A stretch of 64,000 nt of DNA. It comes from Podospora comata (taxonomy: Eukaryota > Ascomycota > Sordariomycetes > Sordariales > Podosporaceae). Below, piece after piece: positions 1-11,554 of this stretch. Made by a program: the position numbers and the translations under genes. The notes below the pieces were generated by a model. That model was not told the origin of the DNA. It did not search any database and saw only the letters and a program-made list of their open reading frames with translations. The stretch spans positions 2,108,001-2,172,000 of the forward strand of contig CP071493.1 of assembly GCA_017354895.1 (NCBI GenBank). Direction: 5' to 3'. Positions within the stretch are counted from its first letter, which is position 1. Each line of letters opens with the position of its first letter.

Positions 1-14
1 CTCAGGGACTGTAG

Positions 15-359
15 TGGGAACACATTATACAAGCAGAGCCCAAGGCGACTGTGATTGATGAACAATCGGTGACAAAAGCAAACGAGACTAGGTATGATGG
101 GGACAAGAACATGAGGTTGCTGCGATTGATTTTGCAAACTCGTATGGACGTTTCAAACACGGTGAATTCGAATGAAAACAGCTGCCAATGCCCGCTCCAT
201 GTTGGCAAAAGCCTAAGCAATGGGAAAAGATACGATCCGTCACACTTGGTGCATAGAAAAGGAATCTGGACCTATCTATTTGTCCTTCTAGTTTCTCTTC
301 TCGCAATGGCTGTTTATAAGCTACTAAGCCCAGTTGTAATATCCTTCATCGAATATTAA
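15..359 (+). CDS. possible last exon of a small membrane protein
   Basis: The reading frame is open from just after a stop at 12-14 to a stop at 357-359. The only early in-frame ATG is at 111. The last 30 residues form a clear hydrophobic segment preceded by basic residues (HRKGIWTYLFVLLVSLLAMA), as in a C-terminal tail anchor or last transmembrane helix. I do not recognise the family. It could be the terminal exon of a gene whose start lies left of the window, or a chance reading frame. No upstream splice acceptor can be judged because the window begins here. Confidence 0.3.
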   Translation, partial: WEHIIQAEPKATVIDEQSVTKANETRYDGDKNMRLLRLILQTRMDVSNTVNSNENSCQCPLHVGKSLSNGKRYDPSHLVHRKGIWTYLFVLLVSLLAMAVYKLLSPVVISFIEY

Positions 360-432
360 AGGTATAAGAAGCCAGAACGTTGCCAATTATAAGACCAATC
401 TACTTGCAGAGTCAGCACGTGACAAGCGAATA

Positions 433-506
433 TCCTCTGTGGCGCAATTGGCTAGCGCGTCTGACTGTTAATCAGGAGGTTGGAAGTTCGAGCCTTCCCG
501 GAGGAG
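433..506 (+). tRNA. tRNA-Asn (GTT)
   Basis: A full 74-nt cloverleaf can be drawn. The acceptor stem pairs TCCTCTG (433-439) with CGGAGGA (499-505), with one G-T wobble and a discriminator G at 506. The anticodon loop 465-471 reads CTGTTAA, so the anticodon is GTT at 467-469. The T-loop has the usual GTTCGAGCC pattern. There is no intron. The gene stands alone between two protein genes. Confidence 0.93.
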
Positions 507-1010
507 TTATTTTTGTTCCTCCTCCTAACCTGCCGCAAGGTCCTTCTAAAAACCACTGTCAGCTTTTATGACCATCCATCAAAGTGGTCAGCCAGTGTGA
601 AGAGCATTGTGGGATGGCTCTGCTCTTTTCATAAAAGTTTGTTCTCAGCCGAGATCTTGCATGGAGGGAGCTTGGGCCCACAGCTGCAGATAAGGTTGAT
701 GTGTGGTGGATCCGCACGTGACGATTGGCTGCAAATGCCGATGGCCTGTCGGGTTCTGGGCGCCGCATCCAATCCAGATTACGGTATTTCCAAAGTTTCA
801 TTTCATCCTCCTTGCAACACCAGCTTTTTGCGCACCGGTTTCCCGATTTACCGCCGGTAAAGATCGATACGCAAACGCGGGCCACAGACCGTCCAGTTGT
901 CCAAAACCAACCACAGTCTCAAGTCTGGCCAGCAGCGCCTTCGATCCCTGGTTCACAACCTGGCTTTAATGGGAAGACAGCCCGGCTGGAGCAGGCCGTA
1001 CGACGGAGAC

Positions 1011-2314
1011 ATGCCCCGTCACATCGATCAAGATGTCCACAGCGCCTTTGTGGAATTTCGCAATGGCAGTAAGTTGGGTCACCTTACCGTCGTCACTGTA
1101 TTGACAGTACCCGTACCCGTACCCACGCGCCACCGCCGCGTACACAACACATACATCACATACACCATGATACCTTACATGCTGCCCTCTGCTAACCTTG
1201 CCGTCATTGCGCTCCACACGTAGGCGAACCCAAGTGCATGTCGGTGCAATGCCTCTACTGCAACCAGACCCGCGCCAAAAACACCACGCGCCAGAAGCAG
1301 CACCTGCTCCAATGCGCCCCCTATCTCGCTGCCCACCCCGAGATAGCTCTCCAGGCCTCGGCCGCCGCAGACGAAGCCGCAGCTGCTGGCTCGTCGTCTG
1401 AACCACAACATGGCCACCCCGATGCCTCCCAATACCCGAACCCCAATCCCCCGACGGGTGAGCATACCAACCTCGGTTTCATGCCAAACCCACGCATAAA
1501 TGGCACCCCAAACCAGATGCCCGGCCATGGAGGACGTGCTTCGATAGGCGCGCCGGATGGTACACCGGCCGCGAAGCGCCAAAAGACGAAAAACTCCAAC
1601 CTTCCCGAGATACCCCTCCGCGAAGTCCACGCTGCCTTTGCCGAGTTTAAAGCCAAGGACGATGACAAGTGCATGTCTGCGCGCTGTTTACACTGCAACC
1701 AGGTCCGGGCGAAGAACACCTCCAGGCAGCGGGAGCATCTGATGGTGTGCCCCGGCTACCAGAGCGTGCTGAAGGAGAAGATCCCCGCGAACAACCTCCG
1801 TCACCAATTTGACGAGGATGATGTCGCCAGCTCACTGGCGCTGCCTACCCCGTCCCTGACACTTGACTTCCGGATGAGTATCCGGGTCAAGCCAAAGCTC
1901 AGCATCGGCACTGCCAACTTTGGCCGGGAAAGCTGGATTTCGTGCGTTGGCGGTCAGTGGGCTGGGAGGTTTGGTAAGGGCATCCTGCTGCCTGGCGGCC
2001 AGGACAAGCAGACTACGGTCAAGGACATGGCTACGAGGATTGATGCGAGCTATCTTTTACAAACTAATGACGAACAACCTGCCTTGATTACATGTAAGGT
2101 CAAGGGCTGGTGGACGGGGGATCGGGATGTCATGGAACGGCTGCAGGACCCGGTGGCGGCCGACAATGTGGCTGCTCACCGGTATTTGTTCCGTGTGGTC
2201 ATCGAGCTGGAGACAGGCGATGAGCGGTATGCAGATGTCAACACTGGGTTGTGGGTGGGGAGCGGGTGTAGGAGGGGTGCAGAGATTGTTTATGATGCCC
2301 ACCGCGTCAGTTAG
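1011..2314 (+). CDS. two-zinc-finger DUF3237 protein
   Basis: Two exons, 1011-1068 and 1224-2314, give 382 aa. The intron 1069-1223 starts GTAAGT, has a GCTAAC branch site near 1190 and ends TAG; joining restores a first finger that copies the second. Each module has VHxAFxEF followed by CLxCNQxRAKNTxRQxxHLxxC, a C2HC BED-like finger (about residues 29-50 and 174-195). A KRQK basic patch lies near 137. Residues from about 223 to the end match DUF3237, a small beta-barrel family of unknown reaction. I infer a nucleic-acid-binding or protein-binding head on a lipocalin-like ligand-binding body. An in-frame ATG at 969 would add 14 residues. The gene converges on the CmcJ-like gene, with 209 bp between stops. 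Confidence 0.82.
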
Positions 2315-2523
2315 TTCTGGCTGCGGTTGTTTGAGGACACAAGCGCGTATCATTACATCCTCCTTTGCTGGGAGATCTCTACAATTTTTCACTGTAGATT
2401 TATTCGAATTGTACTTCTTCACCAGTATGGATAGTGGGATATAGGGGCAGGGGAGCTGAAATGATACCAACTTTGTTTGAGAGCCAGCCTTCATTCCATC
2501 CTACATTTTGGCGGTGGTTATCG

Positions 2524-3546
2524 TCAGTAAAACACCAAGCACCTCACCTCCACGCTTTCTCTGTCTGCTGCGGTTATGTGCTCTGGATCTTCAACCGCAC
2601 AGTGCGGCACTCTTCGAGCTGGACAGGTTAGATCACTGTCGAAACACTTGATGAGGATTACTTCTGTGGGCTGCTGGTGGTGTTTGTAGTACCACTTGTG
2701 ACTGCTGGAAGGCTTGGGCTTCTTGACGGTCCAGGACTCGTTGCGTTTACCGGTCTTGAGGTAGATGATGGAGGCGGGGAGGAGGTCGGTGTCGGGGATT
2801 GAGGGGGCAGAGCAGAGGGCTAGGGGGTCTCTCAGGATGGGGGAGAGGGGACGCCAGATCTGGGGGTGGTTGTTAGGTAGGGTGAGTGGGTGTTTTCCGG
2901 GAGGGAAAGGGGGGGTGGGTTACATTGATGATCTGCCATCGCTTCTGGCTGACTGCCGTAAAGTCAGTTTCGTTGGGGAATTGCTCCCTCAGCCTGAGGA
3001 CCGCCCCGTCGTAGGATTGGTCGACATGGGCTCTATGCAAGGGGCCTCGGCAGGCGGCGTTGTTCTCTTTGATGCTGTGCCAGTGGGAGGGACCGCGCCG
3101 AACCTTGTGGTCGAAGGCTAGAACGTTGGAGGCGTTCGTGCTTGGGTGGGGGTTTAGCAACATGGTCATTGGTGCGGGTAAGGATGCGTGACGGACAGGT
3201 CTCGGATGAGGCGCTCACACTCCCTGTAGTAGTCGTGTGCTATCTGCTGTTCGTCGTGGAAGGCCGAAAAGGAGGTGGGTTTGGTGTGGTATTGGAAGCC
3301 GTGAGTGTCAAGGGTGAATGTCGATTCGTGACCGGTGATATCGGTGACTGTCACGGGAATGGCAATCATGGGGCGGGAATTGTTGACTTGGGCACTGGAA
3401 AAGGGGCGTGTTTGGTGAGTGAGATATGAGAGGGAGCGGTGACAGAAGGGGGGCATGAGATACCTTCCCACGTATACCGGTGTTGGGGGGGTGCCATCCT
3501 CTGGATCATCGTAGTGGTTGATCGTTGTGCGGATGTGGTGGCCCAT
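2524..3546 (-). CDS. CmcJ/AsaB-family oxidoreductase
   Basis: Four exons on the minus strand: 3464-3546, 3197-3394, 2924-3140 and 2524-2859, giving 277 aa. The introns are 69, 56 and 64 nt. The first is divisible by three and stop-free, so unspliced reading looks open. The protein follows the order known for the CmcJ/GA4-desaturase/AsaB family: an N-terminal TTINHYDDPEDG, VTVTDITGHE with FTLDTHGF, AFDHKVRR, then RAHVDQSY (H132, D134), IINIWRP, a late RRVPHCAVEDP (H252) and the typical end ESVEVRCLVFY. The H-x-D and late His are the likely iron ligands. Relatives hydroxylate or desaturate secondary metabolites; the substrate here is unknown. The start at 3546 is the first ATG giving the family N-terminus. 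Confidence 0.85.
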
Positions 3547-6500
3547 GGTGGAATGTGATGATCCCTGTGTGAATCCCTCACCGGGGACCTGGATGACGGA
3601 GGCAGATCCGTCAGGGGTGAGGCTGCTGGTTGTCTGCACGTCTTCTCGGACTTACTCTGCATATGCCGGATGTTCACTTCACTCCACGAACTGCTTCGGT
3701 GATCCAAGATAAAGAAGGAAGAGCAACTGGTCTGCTACGTTACCACTGTGGTTTAAACCGTCACAATTTAGCCAGTTTTTGACCAGTTACCCCGCTTTCT
3801 TACCAGATGCTCGATCTGGAGTTCGGTCCCCCATCTCGCCAAAACCCTTGACAGCCATTACCACGCTGTAAGCAAACCTTGTTAATCATGTATTATCATA
3901 TTCAACCCGAAACTCGAACTTATCCAGCAAAGAGGTTGATTTAAGCTCTTTGAACCCTGGACGACACTGCAGGCCTGTGGACCAATTCCTCAATGTTTGC
4001 CACTTTACCCCCTTGTTTAGCCTCCATTCTGACCTCTCGGCTATGAGGTTCTAAGTGCAGCAAAAGAAAACATGAAACAAAGATAGACCGCTTCTAGAAC
4101 CTCTCAGCCACAATTTTCGACGCCCAGTGCTGGAAGACAAAAGGTCTCGCATCCGCGGAGCTGTCAAACATCAAACCTGTCAAGAACTCGACCTGCATAG
4201 CTTCTCTGCAGATCTTATATATACTTTCTAAGACATGCAGCGGCGAGGTCATAGGAAATCACATCAAGGTGCAGCATGTTTAGCTTTTCAAACAATCAGA
4301 CCACTCCAAGCAACGGCTGTGGTCTTGATGAGCAACTCCGTCGTAAGCCAGAATAATAGTGAACTCGGGATCGCAGGTGCATGACAAGCATGTACACTCT
4401 TCGGCCACCAAGCTGTATGTCCTCGGAACGAGTCTGAAGTCAAGGCTCACGAGAGGTCGGCTTCGAGCCAAACTCTAAGCCCGCTGACAAATAACGACAG
4501 TCATCGCGGATGACTGGTGTGGTGTTTTTTCACAAGGTGAAGGTTTCGTCCAGCAGCGGGCAGCATGCCAAAGGCAGAGATGCGGAATTCAGAAGTGGAA
4601 TGAACCCCAGTTGTAAGTAGGTAATGGAGCTTGATGATGTGTCCCTGCAACCGCCGTGAACACCCCATTCATTCGTGGGGGTATGCTGGTTACCTGTCCC
4701 TCTTACACGCCTTCTCTCGATACCTTTTGGGTGTAGTATTGCAGGTGGGCGGGCCGTGCCTCGGGGACATGGCAAAACGAGACCGAGGTTCCCGACCCCC
4801 AATACCTGACTGAGCTGGGGACCTGGTGGCTCTGGGAAGATACGTGCTCAGTTCACTTGTGGGACGCTTCTTCCAAGGCATCAACATTTCGCTGTCCTTG
4901 CCTTTGTAAGCACATGTGAGCAGTCATGAAAAGTTGAGCAGTGAGGTTCCATCAGAGGTTTGGACTGCACTGCTGGAGACACCTCAGAGCGGCCCAGTAT
5001 TTGTTGCGTGCTGGTGGCTTGCATGGGATCCCTGGTGCTGCTGATCCCCAACTAATAAGAAATGGCTGGCCACCGTCATGCAGCAGCGTGCCATTCCGAG
5101 GCTCGAAACGGAGCAGCTGTGGGAATTCCACCACGTAAGTGGAACTTCGCCGAAATCAACTAGCAATAGCGTAAATGGGCGGCCCGCGACGGGAGTGAGG
5201 AAAACCCAAGAAGCTGGCCAAGCACCAAGTTGGATGAAGCAACCGGGAATGATACCGGGGAGGCTTCTCTGGGTCATCCCCCCACAGAAGATGCCTGAAC
5301 TATTGGTGGGATTTAATCCGGTACTATGCTAGCGGGTCCCTGGCCCCGCTGTTGGTCCATTTCACTGGACCAGGGAGAGCCTTGACAGGTGAGAACGAGG
5401 AGGGCAGATAGGTATTGGCTCTGTCGTTCGCCGGTCTCCCTCTGAGCCTATCACGATGCAGGCAATAAATGGTCTAGAGATAAACGAGCGAATGGTCTCC
5501 CTTGGGACACGAACGCTGCCTGTCAGCCGAGCCACGACAAATCGCGAGCGGCCCGAGGAGAGGGGGAAGAAAAGGTGGGTATGTGTGCTGGTGGTGATGA
5601 GGTTATCGCGACGGCTGATAAGCCATATAACGACATGGGTCTAGGATTGTTACAAGGACCTAGAGGGCATGCTCCGTCCTGCCCTGAGCCCTTCGAACAT
5701 TGCGTCCCTGTGTCCCTTTGGTAGGTCGCTTCGGGGACTCGGAGCACTGCGCTGTCGATCGACCAAACTGTCAAACTAAGGTCCCAGACATCTCAATGCT
5801 TTTTGTCGCTCTGCCACGTTCGATGTGCATTTTGATACCTAATACTTGCATGCTTCTTTTGGCAAATGTCTCTTTTCTGTCACTGACAGCTCCCTTGAGC
5901 CCGCCGTGGCCCACGAAGCTAAAAGCGGCCGTCCCCTGGAACTGACACCACGAGTCTGGCGTCAACACTCCGGTTATGTATACATCACCAAGCTTCACAC
6001 CCCAGTCAACTGCGGAATACAAGGGCCCAGGATCGGCCACACTTGAGCAAGGTGGCGCCAGGGAACTGAGGCACTGCGCACGATTGCGGATTCGGTACCC
6101 AAAAGCCAAGCAGCCTCACCACGTTCGGTCCTCTTCACAAGACTTCGCACCTCGGCAAGCGTATAAACCGTCCAACCACTGTCCTAGGCCTGTGGCTGGA
6201 ACAGTCCATGAGCGTCGGCTCTGCTGATTACTGCATATTGGCGTCCCCCTACAACACGTTGCGACCTCTCCGACCACATTATTTGGGGAATTGACACAGC
6301 TGCGTCAAACTTGGCATGAAACCCAAGAGGGGAGGCAGTGAAACCGTGCCCAGTGACCCCCCGGGGTGTCTCAGAGACAGCTTACCAGGCAGAGTCACTG
6401 AAAGGGGGAGTCTCGGGCGGGGGTAGCAACCAGTTCAGACACCAAGACACGGACGAGCTCACCGCGCAGCCTACAACACAGCGGGTCCCTGCCCGCTTCC

Positions 6501-6700
6501 CATTCGGTTACCCTCCGCATTATTAGCCCTGGCTCTCAGTTCGGGTGAGCCCAAGACGGTCTCCTCTACCAGGAAAGCCCTCTTATCTTCGAACGTACCC
6601 TCTGTTACCTGGCTGACACCCAAACTAACATCATTTCAGTGACTATCGGTGCCTATCTTGGATCTATCATCTACCCACACAGCAGACCAACACAGTGAGA
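3547..6700. other. gene-free stretch, upstream of bHLH gene
   Basis: About 3.1 kb. Reading frames on both strands are short, lack family signatures and lack splice-consistent partners. The right part is probably the promoter and leader of the bHLH gene; a long regulated upstream region is common for fungal developmental regulators. I see no RNA gene or repeat. Confidence 0.55.
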
Positions 6701-8140
6701 ATGGAGCAAACTTCGGGGTGGATTCAGAATAATACAAACCAGGTGGGCAACGTCCCGAGTCCCTTTTCCTCTACCACCTTTCCCTTCACTCTTGATCCGT
6801 CCCTTTTGTTGTCCCTATTCCCCGTGTACCAAGCTTGAGAGCAGATACGCCTGTCCCTATCCTGACATCAGTTTCAGCTCTGTGGGGAACATTTCGGGCA
6901 AGGGCTGCCATCAGACTTCCAACATCGATCAGATACGGGCAGTCATGGATGGGCATATGATGAGAACTCGAGCAACCATCTCGGCTACCATGACCCCAAC
7001 CTCTCATCATATCAGCAGCCCGTGGCAGATGCCAGAATTCCAAGTCCTACCTACTTGCACTCGGCAACTTCCTTCGACCAGAGCTCCTCGACTCTAGAAG
7101 GCCAGTGGGTTTCGAACAGCCCAATAAGCCCGTCAGTACCTTACGGCGACGTTGCCTGCACCCTCAGCTCAACCAGCAGTATTCAAACTTCGCCGATGAT
7201 TTTGAGCCCAGCCAACGATCATTGGACGTATCAGTCTTTCCCGATAAACCACACATATGGAGTCTCGTTGAGCCAGCCCGATTCACCCATAGTTTCGGCT
7301 CCCTTTGACGCACCACACTCTGCTCGGGAGATGCCGGCGTCATATTTTGCTGTGTGCATGATGTCCGATACCACATTACCTCTAGACCAAGGATCGCATG
7401 GCAGGTCGCTTTCTTCTTCCACGATCCCACCCGAACTCGAACCAGCACCGACACAGCACCGACAGCATAATGGCAGACCTGCGAGTTTGAACCTGCGGAA
7501 GACAACAAAAGCCTCGGGTAAAGGACAGCTACCCTCACCCTCAACGAAAACAAAGGCGACTCCCCGCTCCAAAGACTCCAAGACAGTCTCTCCAGCCAGC
7601 TCAAGTTCAATACAACCGCACAAGCAAACGAAGTCAAACGGTCCCAGCTTGCGCACTGCGACCCGCCGGTTTAGACGCACCCCCGAAGAAGCTCCACCAC
7701 GACCAGGAGAGTTGGCTGAAGATCAGCGTGCCAGGGAAAATCATAATCAGGTTGAGAAGGAGTACCGAACCAGGCTGCACAAAGGCTTCGAGGAGCTACT
7801 CGAAGCACTGTGCGCTTTGCCGGAAGAGGAACGAGTGATAGCCCGCCACAGCAAAACGGCCGGCGGAAGTGTGAATGGGGACTATGACGACGACGACGAC
7901 GAACATATGGCCATCATTGGGGCCCTGCTGGACGAAAGGACTGGTCTTGGATTGCCCGCAAACAGGAACACAGGGGGCAAAGGTAAGAAGAAACAGAGGA
8001 GAATGAGCAAGGCAGAGGTGCTTCACTACACCTGCCGTGTGCTCAAGTCAATGGGGGATGGTAATCAGAAACTGAAAGAAGAGGTGGAACGCTTGAGGTC
8101 GGAACATGACATGAGGTTGAAGCATACAGGGAGTAGCTGA
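6701..8140 (+). CDS. bHLH transcription factor with long loop
   Basis: Two exons, 6701-6742 and 6878-8140, encode 434 aa. The intron 6743-6877 ends TTTCAG after a CTGAC branch site; the phase is 0 on both sides. The first 290 residues are Ser/Thr/Pro-rich and disordered-looking. The basic region and helix 1 lie at about 296-325, with RENHNQVEKEYRTRL: His, Glu and Arg contact E-box DNA, and the Tyr is the SREBP-type replacement. Helix 2 (MSKAEVLHYTCRVLKSMG) lies at about 390-407 and runs into a short leucine-containing coil. The loop is about 65 residues with a run of Asp at 351-355, far longer than in classical bHLH. Fungal relatives act in aerial hyphae, conidia or sclerotia development (inference). 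Confidence 0.85.
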
Positions 8141-11100
8141 TGCTTGGGCTTGTTTGAATAGCTCATACTGATGGTTAGGTGGGACTTGGCAGGAATCATT
8201 TGGATACAACTCTTATTTTGGTGGGTTGAGGCTCAAAGATACAAACAGAACGTATGGTATTTACGTAGCACAAACCATGCATGTTGATGCCACTGATAAT
8301 CACTGTCTCTATGTCCTGTGCCTATGCAATCATCTAGGAATGCAGACAAATGTCGAAAAGGCCCTGACAGCAGCCCAGTACCTCGGAAACCCGTCCACTA
8401 CGCCTCCAAATTGCTTTTCTGGAACACGTTAGCTCACTATTCCAAATTGAAGATAGACTGAAACATCAACCACCAACAAGACCCAAGTTCCTGAATATCG
8501 TACTGCTCACAGCCCACTTTTGACGCTACTTCCGTCACGAGGAAAACAATAGCGTGAAAATAACTTTGTCTCGCTTTCAGCTCAGCTTATTCAGGAACAC
8601 TCGGAGCCCTCGGGCGGCAATGATTCAACACTCCGTTTGTATCTCGAGTGATATTGGTGGAATCGTATCTGGAGCCACCCCAGACCAGGGGACATGGGCT
8701 TGGGGGCAGCTAGCCACATCGCCAATTCACCCTAGCATCCTGAACAACAAGCTAGAGCCCGATTCGTTCGTTCTGACACTCGGAGCCTGATGCCTTCTGT
8801 CCCTAATTCAGAATGCCAACAACACTTCCTGCGCAACACCAAATGCCGCCGAGTTGCAATCGCATCGATCAGTTGGATTCGATTTTATGCTTCTCGGTCT
8901 TCTCTTCAGCAGACCGATGCCGAGACCCCCTGGCTGAAAGCGATAGGCTGAGAAAGGGTACCGTACCTCTCCCTCTCCATGTCGACGTGAACGGCGTTAT
9001 CCCCCCCCTGTCCCCTGTCGTTGTCTGGGTACAAGCGCACCCGTCACATCTGGCAGCCGGATCGGCCACGAGGCTAGCTGGCGGCACAGTTCTCTTTCTC
9101 CGCCTACAAATCCGGGCCGAGCGTTGGGAGAGCAAGGACGAAAATTGATATCTCACATTTTGCCTTTACCGAGGAAAGCTCGATTCAAGCAGAGACCGGG
9201 TTCCAACTCGTGCATTTCATGCCTGGGCAAGTTTTTGACACGTTAATCCCACATACCCCCCCTTTCACCTTGCCCATTTCAGGACAGATCGACATCCAAC
9301 TACCGGTTTCGAAGCTTTACTTGCTTGTTATAAGCTTCCTTGTGCCCGTCACCCGCTGCGGGTTTTCTCAGAACGGAATGGGAGGGTGGGTGGTGGTGGT
9401 GATCCAGATCAGTCGGTGAAGAATGACAGGGGATCTTGTATGGTCCTCCACTCCCAAAGTTCACTGCTGAGTGCTGAAGAGCGATGTATGTTGGCTTATC
9501 AGACCGATTCATAGTGGTTGTTTCTTTTGCAGTCGCCTTCTCATCCTCATATCTGGGATTGAAGAGCTTCGGGATCCCTATGCCCGTGGTCTGATGGACA
9601 GTTGATCTTGATTATTAATCATCGCATCCTTGTAAAACCGGGGCCTGATAAGAAGAACAGAGCTAATGCCGAAAAGAGAACAGAGCTTCATTCCCCTATC
9701 ATAAACCCCCCATGACGGGACATGAATCATGGGGAGTCCCGTTCGGGACGTGGGAGTTGTCGTTGTTGCTGGTTGAATGCAACCTTGTTGAATCTTTGCC
9801 GTAAATGACGAAAACGATAGCTTTCAACTTATCCCAAGAAAGAGTAATTTTGAAGTTCAGCAGACAGGATGGCTCTTTTACTGGGCTAATTAACTGCAGG
9901 TATCAGATCAGCAGGTCTAGACCTGTCCATACACTTGACCAACTCATCTTGGGTGTACCCCATAGATGAAGAATAGGTATCATCATCAACAACAACAGGT
10001 CTCGCCATCAGCCCCCTGCCGAAATGGAACGCCGAAAGGTCACACAGCATATGCTCTCCACCCCCTCCCACCAGAAAACTCCCTCAAAAGAGCGGTGTCC
10101 AAAAACGAACCAGAGAAAGGGTACGCTACCCGTTTTGCCACATCCCACTTTCAGCATGCTCGTTTATCTCCTGCCATGTCATCAACCGTTTCACAGCATC
10201 ATCATGCAACCTCTCGCTCTCGCTTCCATCCTTTTGATCCCTCAAAACCAAAAGCCACATCAATGCTGGCATGGGACCTACATTTACAAAATCCATCCTT
10301 CCGCACCGGACTAACCATCTTCATCAAATTTACCCCCAACAAACCTCCATGTATTTTACCCTCCAACCACTAAACCCACTAATCTACCCCTAAAATCAAA
10401 CTAAGAAAAAAGAAAAAAAAGGAGCAAATAGTTCCAGACCTTCTTATTAGCCCGCCCCGCAAACAGGACCTTTTCCTAGCGGTAAATTCTTTCTCTCCAC
10501 TTATTAGTTAGTGTGTATGACGAGGAAAATTCTCTTGGTGTACATATATGCAGTGTCGAGCAGGGCACGGAGCAAAGTCCATCTCACCGTTGGACCTAGC
10601 ACCAGTTGTGGGGAGCTTAAGCCTTTCTTGTCTTTTCTCGCCCCTGGGGCGTCACGAAACCTTGAACAACCTGACATTCCCGGAAATGAAATGGGAATAT
10701 CTCTCTGCCTTGCTGGGGTCCCCCGGGGCGAGGCTATCGCCAATGTAGTAAACAGCAGAACTATCCATTTCATTCCGCTCCCTGTCACTACTGGTAGTCG
10801 TAAATTACCCCAGCCTAACTTTACTAAACGGGCATCCCGGCTCCTGCTACCTCTCAAGGTACCTTAAATACCGACCACCTGCGGATGTTGAACGCAGGTA
10901 GGCAGCTTGCATACCAACCAGATCATGTCCTGCTCACACAACCCGGGACAAAAGATAACGATTCATGGAACCCCAAAAAGAGAAAATTGTCGACATGGAA
11001 GACCGGATACGTTGATTTGCTTTGATATTACAGTGACCTTTCTTTGAGTGGGGGGGAAATGTGCTTCGTTGAGACAGATCAACACCATCGTTACCATGCC

Positions 11101-11554
11101 ATGCCAGGCAGTTAAGATAGTACAGATACATCCAGGAGATCCAACAAAACCCCTGACCGAATCGTAAGAAAAAGAAAAGCAAGAAAACAAACGCCAGATC
11201 TTTCCATCCCAGCCCATCCTGACCATTATCGCCCTGTCGCCATCGTGAATTCTGAGTGTAACAAGGACAGAAGAAAAAGAAAGTCATGCCAGTAAAACTC
11301 TATCTGCCCGTTTCATGCTTGGGACTTTTGTCCTCCCGCCCAGCCCTTGTATATCCATTGTATAACGCTTTTGCTTGGAATAACCAACATAAACTGAACA
11401 AAAAAGGAAAGAAAAGGGTCCCAAGCTTAGCCAGTCTCAGCCGCAAGCTGGGACAATGTCGCAATGGGCCGTCCTCATGACCACCTCAACCAACATCCAA
11501 AACAGACACCCTGTTTCTAAAAAAGAAAGAACCGCAAACCCCACGTCTTCCTAA
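8141..11554. other. gene-free stretch
   Basis: About 3.4 kb between the bHLH gene and the minus-strand hypothetical gene. Only short unsupported frames are present. It contains pyrimidine-rich and A-rich tracts (for example around 10400-10430). The left part should hold the bHLH 3' UTR. Confidence 0.5.

Noticed and set aside
4280-4471. 63-codon minus frame with several Cys
   Set aside because: Too short, no splice partners, and no family match.
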